64,000 bases of DNA, taken from assembly GCA_003339645.1 (NCBI GenBank), contig QNUV01000021.1, forward strand, positions 744,001-808,000. The letters are read 5' to 3'. The stretch's first letter is position 1. Every line of letters starts with the position of its first letter. Origin of the DNA: Microbacterium arborescens (GTDB lineage: Bacteria > Actinomycetota > Actinomycetes > Actinomycetales > Microbacteriaceae). The notes beneath the pieces are model-generated. The model made no database searches. It saw nothing but the letters and a program-made list of their open reading frames with translations, and was not told where the DNA came from. The position numbers and the translations under genes are program-made. Below, piece by piece: positions 8,324-14,946 of the stretch.

Positions 8324-8689
8324 TCAGTCTTCGGGCTCGGCGAGCAGCGCGTCGAGCCGGTCGACGCGGGCACGCCAGAGGTCTTCGTAGCGGGCGAGGA
8401 GGGCCCGGGCGCGGGCGATCATGGCGGGGTCGGCGCGGACGAGGCGCTCGCGCCCCTCGGCCCGCTTGACGATGAGGCCGGCCGTCTCGAGGACGCCGAT
8501 GTGCTTCTGCACCGCGGCGAACGACATGTCGTAGTCGGCAGCGAGCGCCGACACCGACTGCTCGTGCTCGATCGTGCGGCGGAGGATGTCGCGACGCGTC
8601 GCCGTCGCGAGCGCGTGGAAGAGGCGGTCGATGTCGTCATCGCTCAGCTCGCTCCGCTCGCTCGCCCGGGGTTCGTTTCGTACAACCAT
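8324..8689 (-). CDS. ArsR/SmtB-family winged-helix regulator (SRPBCC-linked type)
   Basis: 121 residues. The winged-helix domain spans about residues 20-95 (RLFHALATATRRDILRRT, then the recognition-helix region MSFAAVQKHIGVLETAGLI and wing RAEGRERLV). There are no ArsR metal-binding cysteines, so it belongs to the metal-independent branch commonly paired with AHSA1 proteins. The ATG at 8689 lies inside a 20-bp palindrome, and a consensus-like promoter ends eight bases before it, so the mRNA is predicted to be nearly leaderless and autorepressed. It is first in a leftward operon with the SRPBCC gene, 75 bases downstream. Confidence 0.88.
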   Translation of the reverse strand: MVVRNEPRASERSELSDDDIDRLFHALATATRRDILRRTIEHEQSVSALAADYDMSFAAVQKHIGVLETAGLIVKRAEGRERLVRADPAMIARARALLARYEDLWRARVDRLDALLAEPED

Positions 8690-8699
8690 TTGGTTGTAC
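8680..8699. promoter_or_regulatory. Palindromic operator of the ArsR-family regulator
   Basis: GTACAACCA and TGGTTGTAC form a perfect 9-bp inverted repeat separated by TT. It covers the start codon and overlaps the last bases of the -10 box of the regulator gene, the position expected for an autorepression site. Which protein binds it is inferred from location. Confidence 0.7.
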
Positions 8700-8726
8700 G
8701 TTAGGACTCGGCGTGGGTGGTGTCAA
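8698..8726 (-). promoter_or_regulatory. Promoter of the ArsR-SRPBCC operon
   Basis: On the minus strand a perfect -35 TTGACA (8721-8726) and -10 TAACGT (8698-8703) are separated by 17 bases. The -10 ends eight bases before the ATG, so transcription should start within about two bases of the codon. This is the clearest sigma-70-type promoter in the window. Confidence 0.75.
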
Positions 8727-8772
8727 TGCCCTCGGCGGAACGGACTTCGGAGACCGGCGCAGAACTCGGACC

Positions 8773-8787
8773 GGGATGCGGCATCCC
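8773..8787. terminator. Short hairpin GGGATG-CGG-CATCCC
   Basis: A 6-bp stem with a three-base loop lies 65 bases past the 3' end of the DksA-like gene on the minus strand. It may terminate that gene. It also contains the GGATGC/GCATCC word that is abundant across the window, so it may be coincidental. Confidence 0.25.
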
Positions 8788-8852
8788 TCCGAATCTCGCG
8801 TGATTCTCCGACGTTTGGCGGGATGCAGACGCGGTGGCGCCTACGCGCCCGG

Positions 8853-9188
8853 TCAACGCGAAGCGCAGGCGACGCACATCGTGGCGTGAGGGCGCACCTC
8901 GAGGCGCTCGACCGGGATGTCGCGGCCGCAGCTCGCGCACACGCCATAGGTGCCCGCGGCGACGCGGGCGAGGGAAGCCTCGACCTCGACGAGCTCGGCC
9001 CGTGCAGCGCGGCGCAGAGCCTCGACGCGCTGCCACTCCCCCGACAGCGTCGAGCCCTCGGGGTCGTGCTCATCGTCGGCAGTGGCGTCGGCGCGGTCGT
9101 GACGGAGGCTGTCGTCGTCGGCATCGAGCCGGTCGAGCTGCACGGTGAGCTCGCGCTTGCGCTCGTGCAGCCGCGCTTCCGGGTCCAT
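8853..9188 (-). CDS. DksA/TraR-family C4 zinc-finger protein
   Basis: 111 residues. An N-terminal helical hairpin (about 1-80, rich in Arg/Asp/Glu, with ARLHERKRELTVQLDRLDAD at its start) is followed by a C4 zinc finger, CASC-x17-CVAC. This is the DksA/TraR zinc-finger architecture. In proteobacteria such proteins insert into the RNA polymerase secondary channel, while short actinobacterial versions are mostly uncharacterised. The start codon follows TAGGGT plus six bases, and the TAG of that box is also the stop codon of the upstream gene, so the gene is probably transcribed as its own leaderless mRNA. Confidence 0.88.
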   Translation of the reverse strand: MDPEARLHERKRELTVQLDRLDADDDSLRHDRADATADDEHDPEGSTLSGEWQRVEALRRAARAELVEVEASLARVAAGTYGVCASCGRDIPVERLEVRPHATMCVACASR

Positions 9189-9194
9189 CCCGCG

Positions 9195-9200
9195 ACCCTA
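9195..9200 (-). promoter_or_regulatory. -10 box TAGGGT of the DksA-like gene, overlapping a stop codon
   Basis: On the minus strand TAGGGT is followed by six bases and ATG 9188. Its first three bases are the TAG stop of the upstream gene, so the -10 element lies across a gene end. Confidence 0.55.
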
Positions 9201-9587
9201 CGCCCGCAGGAGGTCGTCGCGGCGACGCGGCTCGCGCCACCTGTCTCTCACGACGACACCGGCCAGGATGACGGTGACGGCGAGCGCATGGAGGGCGATG
9301 ATCGACGGCCCGTAACTCGGCCCGACGAAGACCGACTCCCCGGTGGGGGCCGTGTAGCGGCATCCGACGCCGAGGGGAAAGAGCTGCCAGGCGCCGTGGG
9401 CCGCGACGGATTCGGGCACCACGGATAGGTCGAACACCGGGCGGTTGCCCACGGCGTGCGCGCAGGCGCCGCTCGGCCCGTCGTTGATGCCGGCGGGCAT
9501 CGCTGCCAGCAGGGCTTCAGCCCACAGCACCGCGGCGACGAAGGCGAACGACAGGTTCAGCGCGCGGGTGCCGGTCCGTGACGTCAT
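9198..9587 (-). CDS. Small two-helix membrane protein, unknown function
   Basis: 129 residues. Hydrophobic helices lie at about 10-31 and 96-115. Between them is an extracytoplasmic loop of about 60 residues with two cysteines (GACAHAVG and GVGCRYT) that could form a disulfide. ATG 9587 is preceded by TAAGGT plus six bases. No family recognised. Its stop codon TAG is part of the predicted -10 box of the downstream DksA-like gene. Confidence 0.7.
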   Translation of the reverse strand: MTSRTGTRALNLSFAFVAAVLWAEALLAAMPAGINDGPSGACAHAVGNRPVFDLSVVPESVAAHGAWQLFPLGVGCRYTAPTGESVFVGPSYGPSIIALHALAVTVILAGVVVRDRWREPRRRDDLLRA

Positions 9588-9593
9588 CCGCGA

Positions 9594-9599
9594 ACCTTA
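9594..9599 (-). promoter_or_regulatory. -10 box TAAGGT of the small membrane protein gene
   Basis: TAAGGT on the minus strand ends six bases before ATG 9587, the same leaderless geometry as the neighbouring DksA-like gene. Confidence 0.5.
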
Positions 9600-9702
9600 C
9601 CGAGGGGCCCGCCCGGTGCGCTTCGGCCACGCGAGTCGCTACGTCAAGCCGGTGACATCGGCGGGCGGATCGGCGCACGCTGGGGGTGGAAGGGAGTACG
9701 AC

Positions 9703-9918
9703 ATGACCGAACACCACGACAACGAGGCCGAGCACGCCGACGAGGGCGCCCAGCACGCGCCCGACGAGACGCCCTCGACGGAGGAGCTCGAAGAGCCCAG
9801 CGTCGCGAAGGAGCCGGGCGAAGAGCCCAAGGCCCCCGAGAAGAAGGACGAGGAGCCGAGCCACCACGCCGTCGGCATCGGGGTCATCGACGACGAGTCC
9901 TCGCCCCTCGCGCCCTGA
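9703..9918 (+). CDS. Small acidic hydrophilic protein, unknown function
   Basis: 71 residues, mainly Glu, Asp, His, Pro and Ala, with no hydrophobic core. It is probably intrinsically disordered (it starts MTEHHDNEAEHADEG and ends VIDDESSPLAP). A purine-rich GGAAGGGAG lies seven to eight bases before ATG 9703, supporting translation. No family recognised. Confidence 0.6.
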   Translation: MTEHHDNEAEHADEGAQHAPDETPSTEELEEPSVAKEPGEEPKAPEKKDEEPSHHAVGIGVIDDESSPLAP

Positions 9919-9955
9919 CCCCGCCCCCTGACCCGGCCGTGAGGCGGGGCATGGC

Positions 9956-10040
9956 GATACATCCGCAGGACCGGTGGTGCGGGTGTCGTCTCGGCGCAGG
10001 TGCGAGGCGACACCAGCACCGGACATCCGACGGATGTATC
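9956..10040. repeat. 85-bp palindromic repeat, copy 1 (family P85)
   Basis: Begins GATACATCCG and ends CGGATGTATC, a perfect 10-bp terminal inverted repeat that extends to 13 bp here (GGCGATACATCCG, 9953-10043). A second nested pair is GGTGTCG with CGACACC. The whole unit could fold into one long hairpin. It matches 37286-37370 at about 75% (64 of 85 by eye) with identical length and no gaps. It lies in the gap upstream of the kdp operon. Confidence 0.8.
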
Positions 10041-10142
10041 GCCACGCAGACCGTGAGGGCGGCGTGAGGAGCGGGCGCGAGGCCGTATGGATTCCGTGAG
10101 GACCGCGGGAGCGGCATCCGGCGGGGTGTTGCATCGGATCTC

Positions 10143-10226
10143 GTGCTCGACCTCATCTATCTCGCCGCGATCCTCGCGCTCTTCGCCGTCGCCGGCCTCA
10201 TCGCCCGGGGGGTCGAGAAGCTGTGA
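10143..10226 (+). CDS. 27-aa hydrophobic peptide upstream of kdpF
   Basis: GTG start. The peptide has one hydrophobic helix (LIYLAAILALFAVAGLIARG) and a charged tail (VEKL). Its stop overlaps the ATG of kdpF by one base (TGATG), so translation is coupled. Small membrane ORFs in this position are seen in other actinobacterial kdp operons. A role as an extra Kdp accessory peptide is inference. Confidence 0.6.
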   Translation: MLDLIYLAAILALFAVAGLIARGVEKL

Positions 10227-10312
10227 TGGTCTTCTCGCTCCTCGCGGCGGTGCTGGCCGTCGCCGCCATCGTCTACCTCGTCGTCGCCCTCGTGCGGCCC
10301 GAACGGTTCTGA
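10226..10312 (+). CDS. kdpF: K+-transporting ATPase subunit KdpF
   Basis: 28 residues, a single membrane helix ([20 protein letters not shown]) ending in RPERF, the typical KdpF form. KdpF is a lipid-like stabiliser of the KdpFABC complex. It starts one base inside the stop of the upstream small ORF and ends one base before the kdpA GTG, so the genes are tightly packed. Confidence 0.88.
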   Translation: MVFSLLAAVLAVAAIVYLVVALVRPERF

Positions 10313-10313
10313 C

Positions 10314-11996
10314 GTGGATGCCGCGCAGATCGGGTTCGCGTCGCTGCAGATCGCGACCCTCGTCCTCATCCTCGTCCTGCTGTACCGGCCCGTCGGCGAC
10401 TACATCGCCCGCGTCTACACCTCGCCGCGCGACCTCGCCGTCGAACGGGGCGTCTACCGCCTGATCGGCGTCGACCCGCGCGCCGAGCAGACATGGCCGG
10501 CCTACGCCCGCGGTGTGCTGCTGTTCTCGCTTGTCGGCGTCGTGATCGTCTACGGGCTGCAGCGCCTCCAGCCGCTCCTCCCGTTCAGCCTGGGCCTTCC
10601 CGCACCGAGCGAGCACCTCGCGTTCAACACCGCCATCTCGTTCGTGGCCAACACGAACTGGCAGTCGTACTCGCCCGACACGACGCTCGGCTACACCGTG
10701 CAGTTCGCGGGCCTGGCCGTGCAGAACTTCGTCTCGGCTGCGGTCGGCATGGCCGTGGCCATCGCCCTCGTCCGCGGTTTCGCGTATCGCCGCTCCGGCA
10801 CGATCGGCAACTTCTGGGTCGACCTCGTGCGCGGGCTCGGCCGCATCCTCCTCCCGATGGCGATCGTCGCTGCCGTCGTGCTGCTCGCGGGCGGCGTGAT
10901 CCAGAACTTCGCCGGCTTCACCGACGTGCAGACGATCGCCGGCGGGGCGCAGTCGATCCCGGGCGGACCTGTCGCCAGCCAGGAGGCCATCAAGCTGCTC
11001 GGCACGAACGGCGGCGGGTTCTTCAACGCGAACTCCGCGCACCCGTTCGAGAACCCGACGCCGTGGACGAACCTGTTCGAGATCCTGCTGCTCCTGGTGA
11101 TCCCGTTCGCGATGCCGCGCGCCTTCGGCCGCATCGTCGGCGACGACCGCCAGGGCTACGCGATCGTCGCCGTCATGGGCGGGATCTTCCTCGCCTCGAT
11201 CGCCCTCGGCTCGTGGGCGGAGGCGTCGGGCGGGGGCACGGCGACGCAGCTCGCCGGCGCCGCGATGGAGGGCAAGGAGACCCGTTTCGGCGTCGCCGCG
11301 TCGGCCCTGTTCGGCGGCGCGTCGACCCTCACCTCGACCGGCGCGGTCAACGCGATGCACGACAGCTTCACGCCGCTCGGCGGCATGATGCCGATGCTCA
11401 ACATGATGCTCGGCGAGATCGCCCCCGGCGGTGTCGGCTCAGGGCTGTACGGGATGCTGGTGCTCGCCATCCTCGCCGTCTTCGTCGGCGGCCTGCTGAT
11501 CGGACGCACGCCCGAATACCTCGGCAAGAAGATCGGGCCCCGCGAGATCAAGCTCGCGAGTCTGTACATCCTCGTGACGCCGACGCTCGTGCTCGCCGGC
11601 ACCGCGCTGAGCTTCGCGATCCCGGCCGTCCGCGCCGACGTCGAGAGCACCTCGATCTGGAACCCGGGCGTCCACGGCCTGAGCGAAGTGCTCTACGCGT
11701 TCACCTCCGCGGCGAACAACAACGGCTCGGCCTTCGCCGGCCTCACCGCCAACACCCCGTGGCTCAACACGGCGCTCGGCGTCGCGATGCTGCTCGGCCG
11801 GTTCATCCCGATCGTGCTCGTGCTCGCCCTCGCCGGATCGCTCGCCGCACAAGACACGGTGCCGTCGAGCGCCGGCACGCTCCCGACACACCGCCCGCAG
11901 TTCGCGGGCCTGCTCGCCGGCGTCGTCGTGATCATCACCGCGCTCACCTACTTCCCGGTCCTCACCCTGGGCCCCCTCGCCGAAGGACTCTCCTGA
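10314..11996 (+). CDS. kdpA: K+-transporting ATPase subunit KdpA
   Basis: 560 residues with about ten membrane helices. This is the potassium-binding, channel-like subunit, related to Trk/Ktr proteins. The selectivity-loop signatures TNTNWQSY and [19 protein letters not shown] are intact. GTG 10314 gives the usual short N-terminus ([11 protein letters not shown]). Length matches the family (about 557). The stop overlaps the kdpB ATG (TGATG). Confidence 0.97.
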   Translation: MDAAQIGFASLQIATLVLILVLLYRPVGDYIARVYTSPRDLAVERGVYRLIGVDPRAEQTWPAYARGVLLFSLVGVVIVYGLQRLQPLLPFSLGLPAPSEHLAFNTAISFVANTNWQSYSPDTTLGYTVQFAGLAVQNFVSAAVGMAVAIALVRGFAYRRSGTIGNFWVDLVRGLGRILLPMAIVAAVVLLAGGVIQNFAGFTDVQTIAGGAQSIPGGPVASQEAIKLLGTNGGGFFNANSAHPFENPTPWTNLFEILLLLVIPFAMPRAFGRIVGDDRQGYAIVAVMGGIFLASIALGSWAEASGGGTATQLAGAAMEGKETRFGVAASALFGGASTLTSTGAVNAMHDSFTPLGGMMPMLNMMLGEIAPGGVGSGLYGMLVLAILAVFVGGLLIGRTPEYLGKKIGPREIKLASLYILVTPTLVLAGTALSFAIPAVRADVESTSIWNPGVHGLSEVLYAFTSAANNNGSAFAGLTANTPWLNTALGVAMLLGRFIPIVLVLALAGSLAAQDTVPSSAGTLPTHRPQFAGLLAGVVVIITALTYFPVLTLGPLAEGLS

Positions 11997-14173
11997 TGTC
12001 TGCCCCTCTGACCGAAACCCGGCCCTCATCCGGCCCGTCGTCCGCCGACCCGGCCGCCGGCCCGGCACGGCGCCGCCGCAGCGCGTTCAGCCTCGAGCAG
12101 GTCGGCGCCGCCCTCCCCGGCGCGCTGCGCAAGCTCAACCCCGCCGCCCAGTGGCGGAACCCCGTCATGTTCCTCGTGTGGGTCGGCGCCGCCCTCACGA
12201 CGGCGATCGCGATCGCGGAGCCGTTCCTCGGCGGACCCGAGACCTCGGGCGGCACGACCGTCCCGGCCGGATTCACGTGGGGCATCGCGGTGTGGCTCTG
12301 GCTCACCGTGTTCTTCGCGAACGTGGCAGAGTCCGTCGCCGAGGGCCGCGGCAAGGCGCAGGCGCAGGCGCTGCGCAAGACCCGCACGACGACGACCGCG
12401 CGCCGCGTCGTCTCGTACGACGAGCGGACGGATGCCGCGGCCCGCGGCGCCGCGACCGAGGAGGTGCCCTCCGCCGACCTCCGGCTCGGGGATGTCGTGC
12501 TGGTCGAGGCGGGCGAACTGATTCCCGGCGACGGCGACATCGTCGACGGCATCGCGACGGTCGACGAGTCGGCGATCACCGGCGAATCGGCTCCCGTCGT
12601 CCGCGAATCGGGCGGCGACCGGAGCGCCGTCACCGGCGGCACCCGGGTGCTCTCCGACCGCATCGTCGTGCGGATCACCTCGAAGCCCGGCGAGACCTTC
12701 GTCGACCGGATGATCGCCCTCGTCGAGGGCGCCGCGCGGCAGCGCACACCGAACGAGATCGCCCTCAACATCCTGCTCGCGAGCCTGTCGATCGTCTTCG
12801 TCGTGGTCGTGCTGGCGATGAACCCCATCGCGTCGTACAGTGCCTCACCCGTCAGCATCCCGGTGCTCGTCGCGCTGCTGGTCTGCCTGGTCCCGACCAC
12901 GATCGGCGCGCTGCTGTCGGCCATCGGCATCGCGGGGATGGACCGCCTCGTGCAGCGGAACGTCCTGGCGATGTCGGGACGCGCGGTCGAGGCGGCCGGG
13001 GATGTGACGACGCTCCTGCTCGACAAGACCGGCACGATCACCTACGGCAACCGTCGCGCATCGGAGTTCGTCGCGATGACCGGCGTCGACGGCGCCGAGC
13101 TCGCCCGCGCGGCATCCCTCTCGTCGCTGTCCGACCCGACGCCCGAGGGCACCTCGGTGGTCGAGCTCGCGGCCTCGCAGCACGTGGTGGCCGAGCTGCC
13201 GCGCGATGCGGTGGCCGTGGCCTTCACGGCGCAGACCCGCATGAGCGGCGTCGACCTGCCGGGCGGCACGCAGGTGCGCAAGGGCGCGTCGGGGTCGGTG
13301 CTCGCCTGGCTCGACGCCTCGGCGCGGCCGGTCTCGCCCGAGGCCCGCGCCGAGCTGCTCCACCACGCCGACGCGATCGCGCAGTCCGGCGGCACGCCGC
13401 TCGCCGTCGCGACCCTCGACCCATCCGGCGCCGGGACACTGCTCGGCGTCATCCACCTGAAGGACGTCGTCAAGGACGGGCTGCGCGAGCGCTTCGACGA
13501 GCTGCGCTCGATGGGCATCCGCACCGTCATGATCACGGGCGACAACCCGCTGACCGCCGCCGCGATCGCGAGAGAGGCGGGCGTGGACGACTTCCTCGCC
13601 GAGGCGACGCCCGAAGACAAGCTCGCCCTGATCCGCAAGGAGCAGGAGGGCGGTCACCTCGTCGCGATGACCGGCGACGGCACGAACGATGCGCCCGCGC
13701 TCGCGCAGGCCGATGTCGGAGTCGCGATGAACACGGGCACGTCGGCGGCGAAGGAGGCCGGCAACATGGTCGACCTCGACTCGGATCCGACGAAGCTCAT
13801 CGACATCGTCCGCATCGGCAAGCAGCTGCTCATCACGCGCGGCGCCCTCACGACGTTCTCGCTCGCGAACGACATAGCCAAGTACTTCGCGATCATCCCG
13901 GCGATGTTCATGGGCGTCTTCCCGGGGCTCGCCGCGCTCAACATCATGCAGCTGTCGTCGCCGGCATCCGCCGTCACGAGCGCGATCGTGTTCAACGCGA
14001 TCGTCATCATCGTGCTCATCCCGCTGGCGCTGCGCGGCGTGAAGTACCGCGCGGCCAGCGCCTCGTCGATCCTCAGCCGCAACCTCGTCGTGTACGGGCT
14101 CGGCGGCGTCATCGCCCCGTTCGTCGGCATCAAGCTGATCGACCTCGTCGTCAGCCTCATCCCGGGCTTCTGA
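11996..14173 (+). CDS. kdpB: K+-transporting P-type ATPase subunit KdpB
   Basis: 725 residues, the catalytic P-type ATPase subunit. The phosphorylation motif DKTGTIT (D343), the TGES actuator motif (ITGESAPV), the hinge motif [19 protein letters not shown] and the [14 protein letters not shown] membrane segment are all present. An N-terminal extension of about 35 residues rich in Pro/Ser/Arg explains why it is longer than E. coli KdpB (682). ATP hydrolysis here drives K+ movement through KdpA. Confidence 0.97.
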   Translation: MSAPLTETRPSSGPSSADPAAGPARRRRSAFSLEQVGAALPGALRKLNPAAQWRNPVMFLVWVGAALTTAIAIAEPFLGGPETSGGTTVPAGFTWGIAVWLWLTVFFANVAESVAEGRGKAQAQALRKTRTTTTARRVVSYDERTDAAARGAATEEVPSADLRLGDVVLVEAGELIPGDGDIVDGIATVDESAITGESAPVVRESGGDRSAVTGGTRVLSDRIVVRITSKPGETFVDRMIALVEGAARQRTPNEIALNILLASLSIVFVVVVLAMNPIASYSASPVSIPVLVALLVCLVPTTIGALLSAIGIAGMDRLVQRNVLAMSGRAVEAAGDVTTLLLDKTGTITYGNRRASEFVAMTGVDGAELARAASLSSLSDPTPEGTSVVELAASQHVVAELPRDAVAVAFTAQTRMSGVDLPGGTQVRKGASGSVLAWLDASARPVSPEARAELLHHADAIAQSGGTPLAVATLDPSGAGTLLGVIHLKDVVKDGLRERFDELRSMGIRTVMITGDNPLTAAAIAREAGVDDFLAEATPEDKLALIRKEQEGGHLVAMTGDGTNDAPALAQADVGVAMNTGTSAAKEAGNMVDLDSDPTKLIDIVRIGKQLLITRGALTTFSLANDIAKYFAIIPAMFMGVFPGLAALNIMQLSSPASAVTSAIVFNAIVIIVLIPLALRGVKYRAASASSILSRNLVVYGLGGVIAPFVGIKLIDLVVSLIPGF

Positions 14174-14194
14174 GCCCCCTCCTGGAGACCTGTC

Positions 14195-14803
14195 ATGTCC
14201 ACCGCCCGCGCCTCGCTGCGCACCTCCGCCGTCGCCGTCCGCGCGATGGTCGTCCTCACCCTCGTCCTCGGGGTCGGCTACACCCTGCTCATCTCGCTGA
14301 TCGGCCTCGCGCTGCCGGCGCAGGCGAACGGATCGCTGCTGCGCGACGCCGAGGGCCAGGTCGTCGGCTCGTCGCTCATCGGCCAGTCGTTCACGGATGC
14401 CGACGGCGAAGCGCTGCCGCAGTACTTCCAGTCACGCCCCTCGGCGGCCGGCGACGGCTACGACGCGGCCGCCTCGAGCGGTTCGAATCTCGGCCCGAAC
14501 AACGCCGACCTCGTCGCAGCCATCGAGGAGCGGCGCACGGCGATCGCCGACCGCGAGGGCGTGGCCGTCTCGGACGTGCCGCCGGATGCCGTCACCGCCT
14601 CGGCGTCGGGCCTCGACCCGCACATCTCGCCGGCGTACGCCGAGCTGCAGGTCGCCCGCGTCGCGGCCGAGCGCGGGCTGTCGGATGCCGAGGTGCGCGA
14701 CCTCGTTGCGGAGCACACGGCCGGCCGTGATCTCGGGTTCCTCGGCGAGCCGCGGGTGAACGTCGTCGAGCTGAACGCGGCGCTGGACGGCCTCGCGCGA
14801 TGA
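14195..14803 (+). CDS. kdpC: K+-transporting ATPase subunit KdpC
   Basis: 202 residues. One N-terminal membrane helix (about 15-40) is followed by an extracytoplasmic domain with the family motifs [26 protein letters not shown] and DPHISPAYA. KdpC stabilises the complex next to KdpA. GGAG lies nine bases before ATG 14195. Confidence 0.96.
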   Translation: MSTARASLRTSAVAVRAMVVLTLVLGVGYTLLISLIGLALPAQANGSLLRDAEGQVVGSSLIGQSFTDADGEALPQYFQSRPSAAGDGYDAAASSGSNLGPNNADLVAAIEERRTAIADREGVAVSDVPPDAVTASASGLDPHISPAYAELQVARVAAERGLSDAEVRDLVAEHTAGRDLGFLGEPRVNVVELNAALDGLAR

Positions 14804-14822
14804 GCTTCCTCCCGGGCACGGG

Positions 14823-14892
14823 TGCAAGGGATGCGGGGCGGCGCGCCGGGCAACAGCGCCCTTCGGCGGGGTGTCGGGCCGGATCCCTTGCA
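14823..14892. repeat. 70-bp inverted repeat between kdpC and kdpD
   Basis: TGCAAGGGAT at 14823-14832 and ATCCCTTGCA at 14883-14892 are perfect 10-bp inverted arms around a GC-rich interior that can fold further (GCGCC...GGCG). It lies in the 143-base gap before the separate promoter of kdpD, so it may terminate kdpFABC transcripts or be a stand-alone palindromic element. Only one copy is in the window. Confidence 0.6.
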
Positions 14893-14934
14893 TCGCGGCC
14901 CGCAGGAGCGGGTCGAGCCGGGCGCGGGGAGAAC

Positions 14935-14940
14935 TAGGGT
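14935..14940 (+). promoter_or_regulatory. -10 box TAGGGT of kdpD (leaderless start)
   Basis: TAGGGT ends six bases before GTG 14947. This gives kdpDE a promoter separate from kdpFABC, so sensor and regulator can be made before the pump is induced. Confidence 0.55.
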
Positions 14941-14946
14941 GATGCC

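Noticed and set aside
10493-11990. Long plus-strand frame running into kdpB from within kdpA
   Set aside because: The region before 11996 is an Arg-rich out-of-frame reading of kdpA. kdpB begins at the ATG overlapping the kdpA stop.
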